NCBI GenBank assembly: GCA_948567375.1
Contig: OX419761.1
Coordinates: 11,322,243 to 11,386,242 of the forward strand
Origin: Lunularia cruciata
Taxonomy: Eukaryota > Streptophyta > Marchantiopsida > Lunulariales > Lunulariaceae
Reading direction: 5' to 3'
Length of the DNA: 64,000 nt
Shown: positions 1 through 12,793 of the stretch, piece by piece
How positions within the stretch are numbered: position 1 is the first letter of the stretch
Layout: every line of letters starts with the position of its first letter
The notes under the pieces: model-generated
Told to the model about the DNA's origin: nothing
The model's database searches: none
Seen by the model: only the letters and a program-made list of their open reading frames with translations
Made by a program: the position numbers and the translations under genes

Positions 1-1260
1 TACTTTGTAAGGAGAAGAAGTGGATGTGAGAACTGCACAAGGATTGGCTTTTCAAGAATTGAAAGATGCATTACTATATACACCAATCTTGAAATGATAT
101 GATGCAAAATGTCCAATCAAGTTGGATAGAAATGCATCAAGTGTAGCAATAGGAGTAGTCCTACAACAAGAGTGGCATGATGGATGGCACCCAGTTGCAT
201 ATTTCTCTTGAAAGATATTATTGGCAAAATGCAACTATCACACCACCAAATGAGAAGAGTTGGCCACGGTCCTTGCAACCAGACATTAGAAGCACTATCT
301 TGCAAAGAAGGCATTTGTATTATGGAAAGACCACAAACCCTTAGTCTACTTTGAGACACAAAAAGATCTATCATGTTGACAAATTTGGTGGATAGAGTGG
401 AGATAATGGTTCAATATAACAATCACATATATGCAAGGCAAGAAGCAACTTGTAGATGCATTCACCCAAATGCCTATCACAAAAGATTTGGTGGTAGAGG
501 TCAAGATGAACTCAAAATACTTGCCAACGATTATTGTTGTTACAAAAATTGACCCACAAATTGTAGGAGCTTGATCATCCAAAGGCATCACCAGTACCCA
601 AGGACTCACCTTTTGTGATAGCAAGTTATGGATCCGGGATACCACATACATAAGAACCACCATCCTCATGGAATGTCATGATTTTATGATTGTAGGTCAC
701 ATTGGAGTAGACAAGATCTTGAATGTAGTCAAATTCCATTATTATTGGCTCAAGATGAGCAACAATATGATGAATATGTTCAAAGTTGCCTATTCTATCA
801 ACAAAATAAAGCTTCTAATCAAGCTCCCATAGGACTCCTTCAACCCCTCCCTACTCCTACACAATATTAAGAGTAGGTAAACATGGATTTGGTTTGTGAA
901 TTGCCCAAGATCACATCAAGATTTGACTCCATTGTAGTTTTCATCAATCAATTCAACAAATCTATTTCATATGTGTTTGACCACCAAGGATGCAATTGCT
1001 CCACACTTAGCTCAATTGTACTTAGATGCCATCTTTTCTCACCATGGCCTATCTCAAGTGCTCATCATCAATAAAGGCACTCAATTCACTAGTTTGTTTT
1101 AAAGAACACTCTTTGGCATCTTCAAAACAAAATTAGCCATGTCCATGGCTTACCATCTACAAACCAATGGTCAAACAAAGTAGGCTAATGAACATCATGT
1201 CCATCCTTTCAAAATGTGGACACTTGTGATTCAATTTATCATTGATTGTTCACCATCCTT
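1..1260 (+). mobile_element. Ty3/gypsy pol fragment (RNase H to integrase), cut by window edge
   Basis: Translated plus-strand pieces give an RNase H region followed by an integrase zinc-binding segment (GHIGVDKI and YYWLKMSNN near 690-770) and the start of an integrase core (DLVCELPKITSRFDS at about 885). The same order and very similar words recur at 55744-56774, so this is a relative of element A, a chromovirus-like Ty3/gypsy family. It is an old, clearly broken fossil with many breaks. The 5' part lies outside the window and no LTR is recognisable at its right end. Confidence 0.75.
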
Positions 1261-1786
1261 GTTTCAACTCATTGTTTATCAAGTCTCTAGTGGACTTGAC
1301 TTTCCAATCCTATGTTGCCTAGTAAGACTTCTTATAACTTGCCTACTTCTTGCATAATTTATCACTATTCATACACGCAAAAAATATTTCTCCAAAGTTC
1401 ACTAGATAAGTGGTCATGTGGTTGAATGTTATGCTCTTTTGTATAGGTTTCTTAGAACTACCCTATGAATTTATTTGAAATGTTTGGGTTATCTAAATAA
1501 TCTAAATCTAAGCATAATAAGAGGGGATCATTTTAAACCTCTCATCCTCTCCTTTTCCTTTGATCCCCATCAACTTTACATTTCCTTTGATCCTTATGGA
1601 GTCTCCTTTTCTTTTGGCCTCCATAGAAGGTCCTATGGATACTATTTCAAGAAGGTTTAGGAATCTAATAGGATTTAACAAGGGATTGTGACAAATGTGA
1701 GTTGATAGAGGAGAAACTATTTTGGTCTCAATCTCATTGAGAGAGTGATTTTTTCTCAAAATTGGAGAGTGAAAATTATAATTTAC
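1261..1786. other. Gene-less stretch between two gypsy elements
   Basis: No coding signal, LTR or repeat is recognised. It contains a short run of similar words around 1555-1600 (CTTTGATCC repeated three times), which looks like simple local duplication. It may be decayed 3' sequence of the element to its left. Confidence 0.3.
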
Positions 1787-2265
1787 AATAATATGGAGTT
1801 AGTAGAAGAGTTAGTAGAAGATAAGGAGTTAGTAGAATAAGTTACATATAACAAGAATGAAGTAAAACTAGCATAATCTATGAATGTTAAGAATATGCTA
1901 GAAGCATCAAAGAAACTTTATGATAAAATAACCTAGAAGAATCTTGGAATATTTGGAGTGAGAAGCTTCCAAGTACCTTCCCAACATCAAGTAATTTTCA
2001 CATAAAGTTAATGATAAGCTTAGCTTGTATGCCAAGTAGACGGCTTATAGAAGGAAGCTTCCTTGGCAACTTCTCAAGAAGGTTAGCTAGCATTCCAAAA
2101 TGATGACTTCAGGAAGGAAGCTTCTCAAGAGCCTTGTATTGCTTTTCTATAAATACCCAAGCCTAAGCTCATGCTAGACATTTGGAGTTTCACTCACTTG
2201 AGCATTTTGAATGTAACTTTCTATATCAATTTTTCATTTTCCTATTTCTCTCCTTGGTCTTTTAC
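1787..2265 (+). repeat. 5' LTR of element H
   Basis: It matches 9670-10129 over its whole length, including TTGTATTGCTTT-CTATAAATAC, which is a plausible core promoter at about 2140-2160. The left boundary is uncertain by about 10 bp. The right boundary is set by the primer-binding-like sequence that follows. Confidence 0.75.
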
Positions 2266-2278
2266 ATTGGTAACAAAG
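2266..2278 (+). promoter_or_regulatory. Degenerate primer-binding site of H
   Basis: TTGGTAACAAAGC directly follows the LTR. It resembles the plant initiator-methionine tRNA primer site TGGTATCAGAGC, with substitutions expected of an old copy. Confidence 0.5.
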
Positions 2279-4005
2279 CAAGAATGGGATGGATGGAATC
2301 TATGGATCACCAAATCAGTCTCCCCAAACCACTGGTATTTTTGTATCCATATGCTACCAAAGCACCATTTCCTACAATTCATCACTTCTTGCTTTGGCCA
2401 ATATTTTTTGAATTTAATCACGTTGTATGATGAACCATTTATCCTTCCAATTGTAACTTAAGGAGAGAGGTGGACATGTTGCATTGACATGTTAACCTAG
2501 ATAATTACAAATAGATAGTTGAAAGAGTAGTAATCATAGAGATGATGCCTAAAGTTATCATTGCTATAGAATAACAAATCAAGCATCTTAGTCTTTTGTT
2601 GGAAAAGAGAGATTATAACAAGAAACAACAAGAGTAATTGGAGAGAGCAATGTTTTGAGAAGGAGAAGATCATGTTTGATTATCAAAACCAAAGGTCTTT
2701 GAAGGCAAGAATCTATCGAGAGTGGTAGAGAACTTTATGTTTGATTTCATATGTTATTTTAAAGCCACAAATATCTTAGATGATTGAAGATAAATCCTCT
2801 TGCCTTCAAGTCAACTAGATGGAGCAGCAAAACAAAGGTGGCAATTTTGGGTGGAGAAAATGCAATAGAAAGTTGTTGCTCCAATTTAGATATGAGAAGA
2901 CTTCAAGAGTACAATCATAGGGTGATTCTAATTTATGAGTGCGATACAAGCTACACAAGATTGATTGGTAGAATTGAGGAAAATCTATTCAATGAGAATT
3001 TTTATACCTCAATTCCAAAATACCATGATCTTGATTCTAAACATGCAAGAAGGTGAAGCTTTAGATTGGTTTGTGAAAGGCTTGAAACTACACACCAAAT
3101 TGGAAATATGCATTGAACCAAAGCATCTAGAAGAAGCCATGTAGATGGTTGAGTGCTTTGACTCCATGGTTATCATGAGTTGGTCCCGACCTTGACTTCC
3201 ATAGAATCCGCAACCACACCAAGAAAGGGCAGATGAGCCAACACCAATGTAGATTGATGTCATCTAAAGGAGAACATTTGGCACGGTAGACCAAGATTGG
3301 TTACAAAAAATAGTCATTACATCTATTGTCACCAAATTGGACATCACATTACAAAATGCCCACTTTAAAATGGATGATCTCAATCAATTACCCAAATGGA
3401 GTTTATGTACCACAATGATCATGGAAACAAAGAATCACTATAAGAGCTATTGAGCTATTTAATGGGAACTTGATTAGTTCCAATAGAATTCAATCCTCAA
3501 CCTATGCAAGTTTCACTTGTATAGGTTGAGTCTTCAATCCCATTAGAACTTGCAAGGTATGATATCCAATCATGGTTGTAGAATTTTGGTTAATTTTGGG
3601 AGTTCTTTAGATGTACATGTCCATACAATTAGCAAAGGAATTAGGTATTCATATAAAGCCAATATTAGGTAGCAAGTTGATGATGACAAATGGTAAAAAG
3701 TGTTCTATAATGCAAACCTAAAAATCTATTATATTTAAGATTAGGAAGAGTATTTTGAGTACATGAGATTCCTGATCACACCTTTACACTATGAAATCAT
3801 TTTAGGTCTTCCTTGATTGGACCTAATAACAAGTTCAAGTACAACATCAAGGTAAGAATTAACAATAAGATTTTTTGGCACTTTTGAGTAAGAGATCTAA
3901 GAATAGTCAATCTCAAGATGGGGAAGTTTTTTAGTATAATAACCATAAAGCAAGATTTGGAGGACTATATCCCTATCTTTACAATGTGGATCAAACTTGT
4001 TGTGC

Positions 4006-4600
4006 TGTAATACAAGTAGCTAAACATATTATCTAGAGGTGAAAATTGGCTTGGTAACATCTAGAAGGATGTTGTATACAATGGGCTAGGAAGATCAAAT
4101 AGAGTTGTTGCCAAAAGAGTTCTTCTATTAATAGGACAAAAGTAAAAAATAGCCCAAAAACTTAAGAGCAAATTTTGGAGGCCTAAACGGATGAATTAGG
4201 CCTCAAAAATGAAAAGATGGATTTCCCATAGGGAAAAAGGCTTACCTTCCCCCCTATGATTTGTCTCATCAAGAGCTTTCTAATGGTACCTCACTCACAT
4301 GATTTTGAGCTCCCTACAAGAAAATTCCTAAAGATTCATGTTGGTCAAACTTGTTTGACCAACTAGATAGGACAAGGATTGACATATCATCCATCCAAAC
4401 AACTAATCTAAGGATGGAGCTCACTGATAGGTCACCAATCCATGTATCTGATCCAAGGGTGGAGCTTTCCTTGAGGGGATCCTCTTTGCTATATAATAAA
4501 GAGAAGGTGCTCCTTTGGAGCATTAGAATATTGAGTGTGAAACTTGTGTTGTCTCTCTTGTATCTCTCTTGGAGAGTTCTTTTATCTTCAAAGTATTACA
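4006..4600 (+). repeat. Solo LTR of family A inside H (S1)
   Basis: It starts TGTAATAC and ends GTATTACA, and it is flanked by a perfect 5-bp target duplication TGTGC (4001-4005 and 4601-4605). The sequence matches 5488-6219 and the 5' LTR of element A at 51933. A TATA-like GCTATATAATAAAG lies near 4488. Protease-like sequence of H lies to the left and reverse transcriptase of H to the right, so it sits inside H's pol. It is a product of LTR-LTR recombination. Confidence 0.88.
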
Positions 4601-5487
4601 TGTGCAAGGGGTCTCTAATGAGGATCAAAGCCAATGGTCGATCAAGTAGTTCAAGAGTTTGTGGATGTGTTCTAAATGACCTTCCAAAAGAAGTTACACT
4701 TTGATCAAGGTATGCCTTTCATGATTGAACTATTGCCAAGAAATACTCCCATGAGTAGACCAATCTATCGGCTCTTTCCAAAAAATTTAAAGGAATTTCA
4801 AACAACATTGACCAAGTTGTTGGAGAAGGATTTCATATGACATAGTACATCTCCATGAGGGGCACTTGTACTCTTTACCAAAGAAGGATGGAATACTTTG
4901 ATTCTATATCAATTATCATGACCTTAATAAACAAACCGTGGAGAATGCATATCTCTTGCCTTGAATTGATGAATTGTTGGATTAATTAAATGGAGCACAA
5001 TACTTCTCAAATTTGGATTTTCAAAGTGGCAATTGGCAGATTTTCATTAATAGGATAAATATGCAAAACTTACCTTTTGCACCAAGTATGGGCACTTTGA
5101 AAGGAGGGTTTTACCTTCTGGACTTACTAATACATTGGCAATTTTGATGGATAAAATCATTGGTTATTGGATTGGATTGATACATGATGGTGCTATTGGA
5201 TGCTATTCTAATAAATATGAAGATAGATGCAAAAAAGGAATAATGTACAAGAAGTCTTACGATGACTACATTAGTGAAAGTGTTACTAAAAGAAGTCAGA
5301 GTGTGCTTTTTGGAAAAAGGAGGTTCTTTCTTGGTTCATGAGGTCTTAGAAAAGAGGATCAAGATGGAATAGGAGAAAATCAAGACCATTACCAAGTGGA
5401 ATTCTCCTAAGGATGCCATGAAATTTCAAGCATTTAATGGATTGGTAAACTTTTACCAATGATTCATCCACCATTATGCTCATGTAG

Positions 5488-6219
5488 TGTAATACCAAGA
5501 GCTAGCCATATGATCTAGATGTGAAATTTGGTTTGGTAACATCTAGAATGATTTTATACATGATGTTCAAAATAGATAAGATAGAAGTATCACCAAAAGA
5601 GTACTTCTACTAATAGGGCACAAACCAAAATAAACTTGAGAACCTTGGAACCAATAGCTAGACATATGATTTAGAGGTGAGAATTGGTTTGGTAACACCT
5701 AGAGGGATGTTACACATGATGGACTAAACAGATCAGAAAGAGGTATCACCAAAAGGGGACTTCTACTAATAGAGTATGAATCGAAATATGCCTGAAATCT
5801 TTGAAGGCAATTTTGGAGGCCTAAACGGATGAATTAGGCCTCAAAAATGTGCAGATTCCCCCATACAAAGAAAAGTCTGGCCTTCCCTCCCCTTGGTTTG
5901 TCTTGTCGAGAGCTTTCCAACAGTACCTTACGTGATTTTGAGATTCCTACAGGAAGATTCCCTAAAAGATTCCCTCCAATCAAAGCTTGTTTGACCAACC
6001 AGATAGGACCTAGACCAGACATGTCACCCATCCAAGTAAGTAATCCAAGGGTGGAGCTTGCTGACATGTCACCTATCTGTGTCCCTAATCCTAAGGTGGA
6101 GTTTCCTTGGAGGAGATCCTCTTTGTCTATATAATAAAGAGAAGGTGCTCCCTTGGGGCATCGGATGTTTGAGTGTGCAATCTGTGTTTTCTCTCTTCTC
6201 TTGTGCTCAGAGTATTACA
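5488..6219 (+). repeat. Solo LTR of family A inside H (S2)
   Basis: It starts TGTAATACC and ends GTATTACA, with a perfect 5-bp duplication TGTAG (5483-5487 and 6220-6224). It is longer than S1 and carries the same GAGGCCTAA/TTAGGCCTC stem-loop and TATATAATAAAG core. It splits H between reverse transcriptase and RNase H. Confidence 0.9.
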
Positions 6220-6639
6220 TGTAGTCACATTGTTGACCAATCTCTTGGGGAAGACATCAAGCTTTGTATGGACCACAAAGCACAAAAAATCATTCAAGAA
6301 ATTGAAGCATATGGTGTTCATGACCCATCCTCCAACCACATGATCCTCAACTACCTTGTGTGATTGATTTTGATACTTCTAACTTTGCCATTGGTGCAAC
6401 ATTACAACAAGAATTCCCTAATGGCTTATATCCCATTGCTTTTGTGTTTTGTGGATTGAACTCAACATAAAAGGACTATTCTACCCAAGATCAAGAACAA
6501 TTGGTAATGGCATATGCCACAAAGGTATGAAGACATTATCTCTTAGAGAAACAAGTAATAATGCAAATTGTTCACAAATCTTTGTTGTCCACCTTATATT
6601 TTGATCACATAAAGAGTAAATATTATCAATATGAAGAAC

Positions 6640-7337
6640 TATAACACCCATTGATGCATGCATGCTCTATAGGGATATTAAGTTTGGTATTGCAAGAAGT
6701 GGAGAAATATTATCTATATGGAGTTTAGCTAAGCTTCTATATTAGTCATGATTAGCTAAAGTTAGTCCTAGCAAAGAAAAATATGATTCTATTCTAGAGG
6801 AAGGAAAAAGAGTGAACATCACTATTTTGTCTCCTAATGTATTGACTTGGTATTATGCATAGTTATTTGATTTTGAGAAAAGAATTAAGAACTCTTGTGC
6901 CCACAAGTCTTCTTGGTGCAGATTTTTCTATGGTCCAAGGATAGCCCATGTGAAGGAATCCTTGACTAAGTTGGTAGGTGAGAATAAGACCACCTACCCA
7001 TGGTTTTATTCCCATGTGCTTGGATATTCTTGTAGACTTTTTGACTTTATTTGACTTTTAGCCTAGTAACTTGAGTTATTGCAATGATTAGTAACTTTGG
7101 TAGGTAACTTTCTCACAAGTATATAAGCTAGGGGTGAGAAGGTACTCTTCATTTTATCATTTGCCACTATCTTTATCTCATTGAATTCTCTAGTGAGCAA
7201 TGACTTGAGTCTTGGAGTGCCTTGAAGTTCTAGCCTTGAAGTAGTGTGATGGAGTTGAGGTTCCTTGCCTTCTTAGTCCATAGAGTGATACCTTAATAGC
7301 CATTAGAGGTTCATGAGTGAGAGATAGGTTGGGTTAG
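6640..7337 (+). repeat. Solo LTR of family C inside H (S3)
   Basis: It starts TATAACACCC and ends near TTGGGTTAG. It is alignable with the C LTRs at 19009 and 25438, including the block around GTATATAAGCTAGGGGTGAG (TATA core at about 7115). Flanks AGAAC (6635-6639) and AAAAC (7338-7342) form a 4-of-5 target duplication. RNase H of H lies to its left and the RNase H-integrase linker to its right. Confidence 0.82.
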
Positions 7338-8658
7338 AAAACAACTACAATTGTTTGATATCAAACTTCAATACAAACTCAGTAGATTCTATATCATTTG
7401 AGATGCTCTATCACAACATCTTGATTTGAAGGTTCTTCCTAAATCTCCCATGATAGCATCAATCACCAAGGTGTCAATTGACTCAAAGGTACACATAGAA
7501 TTCAAGATTGCTTTACAACATGACCCTTTCTATTAGCTAGTGCAAAGTCATCTTGTAGCGCACAACAAGGATTACAACACTTTTTTTTCTTCAAGGAGGG
7601 CATTCTATTTTGTGAGAATTAGATCAATGTTCCAATTATGTGTGACCTCCAACTTAAGCAATTTCAAGAACCCCAATTTCAAGAATGACCAATGATTTAA
7701 AAATCATTGGTCATTTGGGTGTAGACAAAACTTTGAGTACTTTCTAACATCAATGGTGGTGGTTGAACATGACACAAGAAGTTTGGGAGTTTATTAGATC
7801 TTGTGAGAGTTTCCAATGCAACAAGATCAACAACTAGAAACCGGGTGGACTACTTCAACCACTTTCCATTCCAATTACCTAATAGGGCATGCCAATCTTG
7901 ATCTCATCATATCCTTGCCCAAAATGGATCAGAGCCATATTACCATTATGGTACTTGTTGATAAACTTAGCAAGTAGATCCACTTGTCACCCACTTATGG
8001 ATACCATAGATGCTCCAATGGTAGCCAAGATTTACTTTGACATTGTTGTCAAGTAATATTGGATGCGTAAGGTCTCTCATCTCTGACTATCATCCTTGAT
8101 TCACCAGTAAATTTTAGCAAGCACTCTTCAGGCTACTTGGCACCAAGCTTTCTTTGTATGTGGTCTATCATCTTTAAATTGAAGTCAAACTAATGTGTCA
8201 ATTGTACCTTGGAAGATATGCTTCATGCTTTTGTCAACATTTACCATACCAATTGGGATACTTGTCTTGTGGCTATTGAGTTGTTTATGATAATTCCAAG
8301 CAAGCATTGGGTTCTCCCCCTTCTTCCTTAATCTTGGCAAGATCCACTTGTTCCAGATTCCCTTCTTGCTTCCTTGCCATCTCACATTTTACATACTTTC
8401 ACCTTCTTGTCTAAATTATCTAAATCCTCACACCAAGCCAAGTCTCAGCTTCTCATTGCTCAAAATTTGCAATATGTTGATCAACATTGTCATGATCTCA
8501 AGTTTCAACTAAAGGATCAAGTCATGATTTTTTCCAATAATCTTCCTCTCTTGCTTGATACCCAAGTTTGTAAATTTGCTCCTAATTGGATTGGTCCATT
8601 TGATAGATCATTTCTCTTGTTGCATATTTACTTGCCTTGCCTAGTCATATGTGGATCT

Positions 8659-9348
8659 ATGAGCCGGCCTGTCTCTCACTTAGGATGAACCTCTGATGGC
8701 TATGATGGTAGCACACCATGGAATAAGAAAGTAAGGAATGCCAACTCCATTATACTCCTCCAAGGCTAACACTCCAAGACTCAAAACATTGCTCACTAGA
8801 GAACTCAATGAGAGAGAGATATTTGCAAATGAAAAGATGATGAGTATATACTCACACCTAGTTTATATACTTGTGAAATAGTTATACACCAAAGTTACTA
8901 ATTACTAGAGAAAACTCAAGTTACTAGGCTAGAAGTCAAATAAAGTCAAAAGTCTAAAGGATAATCCATACTCATAAGAATATTCCCCTAAGCATGTGGT
9001 CTTATCTTGACCCAACCATTAAGTCAAGGATTCCTTCACATGGGCTATCCTTGGACTATAGAAGAATCCAAAACAAAAAGACTTGCAGGTCCAAGATTTC
9101 TCAACTCTTTCCTCAAAGACAAACACCTAGGAATAATACCAAGTCAATACACTAGAATCCAAAATAGTGGTGCTCATCTTTTCCACTTCCTCTAAAGTAA
9201 GGTCTCTTTTATCTTGCTATAACTGAATTTAGCTAATCATGACTAATGTAGAACCATCATTTATCTCTATATAAATATAATATCTCAAGTACTTGTAATA
9301 CCAATCTAAATATCACAATAGCACATAGATGCACAAATGGGTGTTATA
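8659..9348 (-). repeat. Solo LTR of family C inside H, reversed (S4)
   Basis: Read on the minus strand it begins TATAACACCC and ends GCCGGCTCAT, about 690 bp. A perfect 5-bp duplication GATCT (plus strand 8654-8658 and 9349-9353) flanks it. It lies between the integrase C-terminus and the chromodomain-like segment of H. Confidence 0.88.
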
Positions 9349-9669
9349 GATCTATCCTATCTTCTATATTTCAAGTTAAAATTTTTTTTTTCTAATCCAT
9401 CTTCCTTTTCTACTTGTGTATAACTCCTCCCTCCTCCCATCCCTATCAATGATCATGAGGAATATGAAGTTGATTGTATAATTATACATTGCAACATCCA
9501 ATGTGGCTGCCAACAACACAAGGAATATAAGGTTCTTTGGAATGGTATCCTGCTCACAATGCCACATGGGAGCTCCTTTTCATCTCCATAATGCACTAAT
9601 GGCCAGCCAAGAGTTCAATGATTTCATGGTGACATGGATGGATGTCACCAATTAGTGGTGGGAATATGG

Positions 9670-10129
9670 AATAATATGGAGTTAATAGAAGAATGAGTAG
9701 AATCAATTACATGTAGCAAAAATGAGGTAGAACTAGCATAACCTACAAATGTTAAGAATATGCTAAAAGCATTTAGGAAGTTTCATGGTAGAATACCCTA
9801 GAAGCATCTAGGAAGCTATGGAGTGAGAAGCTTCAAAGTACCTTATGAGGATCAAGTAACTTGCACATCAAGTTAATGACTAGCTTAGCTTGTCCAACAA
9901 GAAGGCAACTTCTAGAAGGAATTTTCCTTGGCAACTTCTCGAGTAGGTTAGCTTGCACTCCAAAATGACGACTTTGAGTAGGAAGCTTCTTGAAAAGCTT
10001 CTCAAGAGCCTTGTATTGCTTTGCTATAAATACACAAGCCTAAAGTCATGCTATATATTCAGAGTTTCCCTTACTTGAATGTTTGCAAAGTAACTTTAGA
10101 TTCTCCTATTTCTCTCCTAAGTATTTTAG
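9670..10129 (+). repeat. 3' LTR of element H
   Basis: It is the partner of 1787-2265, preceded by a purine-rich stretch (AGTGGTGGGAATATGGAA at about 9652) suitable as a polypurine tract. By eye the two LTRs differ at many positions, consistent with the four later insertions that mark H as old. Confidence 0.75.
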
Positions 10130-10628
10130 GTCAACACCCGCTCAAGGATTTACATAATAAGTCCCATTTTTGAAATTTTGTGTTTATCTTTCATGCACAT
10201 CTTTAATTTTAGTATGCTTGCAATTAAAGGGGAACGCAATCTTGGATTAAAATATATACACACTTGAACTAGAGAATCCATGATAAGAGGTAAGTGGAAT
10301 TTAATCAAAATGCTAAAGAGGGAATTCAAATATCACTACTGTCTACGCAAGAGAACTCTTGTCATATGTTTGGTTTATTATGTCAATCATTGTGCAACAT
10401 GACACATTTTAGCTCATAATATGTGCTATTATAATTAATCCACCTTACCATTGTCAACTAATCACACCCCCAAGCCCCTCACTTGCTTGTCATTATGGAT
10501 GTTTGAAATAGCTCATAAACACTATACCTACCGGCCAAATATTTTATGGACATTTCACTTTTGAATCCTCTTTTTAACAAATATTCCTAAAAATCTGTAC
10601 AGAATTGTCCTAAAAATCTGTACAGAAT
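10130..10628. other. Gene-less flank of H with a 23-bp tandem duplication
   Basis: No gene is seen. CCTAAAAATCTGTACAGAAT occurs twice in tandem (10586-10608 and 10609-10628), immediately before the tail-like sequence at 10629. Confidence 0.4.
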
Positions 10629-10712
10629 CTGTACCTTTTTTTTGTCTCCCTTGTATGGCTTGATGGGGTCTTTCCATCCTTCATTTTTTCTACGCGGTTG
10701 CCTTCTTCTCAC
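10629..10712 (+). repeat. Detached 3' tail of the RLE-type LINE (copy T1)
   Basis: CTTGTATGGCTTGATGGGGT, then CCATCCTTCATT and CTACGCGGTTGCC follow the 3' untranslated tail of the element at 13955-15208 (15118-15205) with few mismatches. No coding part is attached, so it is a severely 5'-truncated copy. Confidence 0.65.
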
Positions 10713-11763
10713 AGAATTGGCAATTTCCCTAAAGAACCCATCAAATTTCCATTTGAAACACCCTATTATACATGCATATTCCTAGTGGTGGATAATAGAT
10801 TAGGAACATATGGTAGAACAAGCTCTCAACTTCTGAGAGAGATAGTAGCCCTTGAATATCCCACCAATGAACAAGTGCAAGTAGAAAGATCATTGCATGA
10901 GTCTGATTCCTCTACCTGTCATGGTACCTACAAAACAAATAGAGAACATCAAACTGTAAGGATCCAAATGTGAATGATAACATGTATCCAAATTTAAGGG
11001 GTAAAGTAGAAAAACTGAATCTTTGCATGAAGTGTAAGGAACACTTGTGTGATAATATTAATGTGCATCAGACCATTATAGATGTCACCAAGCATTTGAT
11101 GAATCACCTATAATATTGTCTTGGGCTCTCTAGTATGATTCTTGCAAGTTGGCCATATATCTTTTGAAGGTATATAACTCTTGGCCTTCTCTAAAACTTC
11201 CTTTCTTGCTTGCACAGTCTAACCTTTGTTAGTTTCCAACAAATCATTCTACCAAATATATGAATTTGCTATCCAACAACATGACCCACATATTCAAAGG
11301 TGTTCCCAAATCTAGTCAAGTCAAGTCAGGTTTTTGAACTAACAACACTCAAATAAAACTCTGATGGAAAAATAAAGTACAAAGACCCAAGGAGGGCCTG
11401 AGAGGGACCAATCATGGAGCTCAAAGGACAAAGCCCAAACCAGAGCCACACAAAAAACCTCTAACCCACACAGGGGAAGCCAACCAAAAAACCAAAAAAA
11501 GCAAGTAGAAGACTACCGTGGCGCATAATGTTCCTCCTTTCCACGAGCAACAATGGTTGTAGTTTCCCCCGCTTGAACTCTTGCTCGTGCTAGTGTCTCT
11601 ACTTGTTAGGGGTTTGCAACCATCACATCATACAATGTATGCAAGCCATCTAGGGCCAAGCACCGATAAACGCTACTAGTGCAATGATCTTCTGCAATAT
11701 GAGGCCACATCTTCCTATCCTAAAACCCAAAGGGAAGAAAAAGAATGATCAAACAACTTACAC
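10713..11763. other. Gene-less stretch
   Basis: A 91-codon open frame at 10698-10973 has no recognisable motif and begins inside the LINE tail, so I do not call it. The rest shows no gene or repeat I can support. Confidence 0.3.
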
Positions 11764-11923
11764 TACCTTGTATCATGCCACATCGCAAGGTAAAGTTGAG
11801 TTTAAAAGAGATTATTGTAGGTACCTTGTATCATGCCACAACGCAAGGTAAAGTTGAGTTTAAAAGAAATTATTATAGGTATACTATGGTATACTATACT
11901 ATACTATACTATATAGGTTCTCG
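11764..11923 (+). repeat. 58-bp tandem duplication followed by TACTA microsatellite
   Basis: Two adjacent 58-bp units (11764-11821 and 11822-11879) start TACCTTGTATCATGCCACA and differ at about three positions. A run of ACTAT repeats follows directly (11880-11923). Confidence 0.85.
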
Positions 11924-11997
11924 ATACATCGTTCATATATCTTAGTGAGAATTTTTGTTGAAGTTTGGAAGTGAAGCATCGTTGATGTGCTTCTGTA

Positions 11998-12793
11998 GGA
12001 GGTTTCGGTTTTCGGAAAGTAAACCTTTTATGGGTAGAGTATTGAGTGCCATAAATTCTTTTCTGGCATCCATAAAATTTTCATGGGAATAGATGACCAT
12101 GTAGAGAACACTAAGGATGGGAAGATCTTATCAAGCCGCACAAGGGAAAAGACGAAATAGGTAAAATGGGGCTAGGTCCCAATAGAGTCCATAAATTTTC
12201 TGTTATGAGAAATGAATGATCCTTTAAATCTATTGACAGTAGAGGGGTTCAGTTCTACCCGTCCGACTATTCATTAATGACCATTTATGGACTAGGTGAG
12301 ACGTTGAAAGTTAATTAACATGTAGGGTAGAAGGGACTCAGTTTTCCCCCTCCGACTATTCATAATGATAACTTTTGGATTACAGGAGATGTCAAGGATG
12401 AATTTACATTTAGCTAAACATCTAATGCCACGAGGACACAAGGGAGGGAGTATGGAAAAAATCTATTTTTTAAATTGTTCTCTTTGCTCGAGGGAAGGCG
12501 ATGACAGAAATGTTGAGTGGGGAAGACAGAAGTGTACATGGACATTTTTATATTTCAAATAGTTTGATGAACATTTAGGATTTATAGGTAACCATAAAAT
12601 CTTATTATCTGTAAATATTTCATGGGTTATGAAAAACATGACCAATAAACATTTATGGATACAGGTACTCTACCCACAAATTGCTTTTGAACTTGAAATG
12701 TAATACCGATAAACTTTATAAATACACATAAAACCTTCTATGGGTACCCTAGAAACGGAAAATTCCTAAATTCCTAAACGGAAAACACCCCCT
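11998..12793 (+). mobile_element. TIR-type DNA element, copy 1 (non-autonomous)
   Basis: The left end AGGAGGTTTCGGTTTTCGGA faces a right end which, reverse-complemented, reads AGGGGGTGTTTTCCGTTTAG, giving imperfect terminal inverted repeats. The interior aligns with copy 2 (13398-13954), for example AGAGGGGTTCAGTTCTA-CC, CGACTATTCAT, TGCCACG, TGTACATGGACATTT and GAACATTTAGGATTTA. It has no coding capacity. A LINE tail (12086-12187) is nested within it. GGGGGTTTC-like ends next to TTA would suit a PIF/Harbinger (Tourist-like) MITE; that is inference. Confidence 0.6.
12086..12187 (-). repeat. LINE 3' tail with target duplication, reversed (copy T2)
   Basis: On the minus strand it reads GACTCTATTGGGACCTAGCC, then a GCGGCTTGAT word and CCCATCCTTAG, matching the end of the RLE-element ORF plus its tail. 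It is flanked by near-identical TCCATAAAATTTTC (12069-12085) and TCCATAAATTTTC (12188-12202), which reads as a LINE-type target duplication. It is about 100 bp and strongly 5'-truncated. Confidence 0.75.

Larger units (their letters stand above)
1787..10129 (+). mobile_element. Element H: old Ty3/gypsy chromovirus hit by four later insertions
   Basis: Two related sequences of about 460-480 bp (1787-2265 and 9670-10129) act as LTRs. They share an enhancer-like block rich in GAAGCTTC words and a TATA-like CTATAAATAC. Inside, in plus order, are gag-like sequence (about 2690-3300, with a zinc-knuckle-like segment near 3320), protease-like sequence (about 3560-3840), reverse transcriptase (about 4690-5460), RNase H (6225-6639), integrase H2C2 and core (about 7690-8050), integrase C-terminus (8374-8640) and a chromodomain-like stretch (about 9450-9640, EYEVD then KVLWNG). 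The chromodomain places it among chromoviruses. Four solo LTRs interrupt it. Removing them leaves about 5.6 kb. It is a fossil with many breaks and is the oldest layer here, since four elements landed in it later. Confidence 0.8.
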
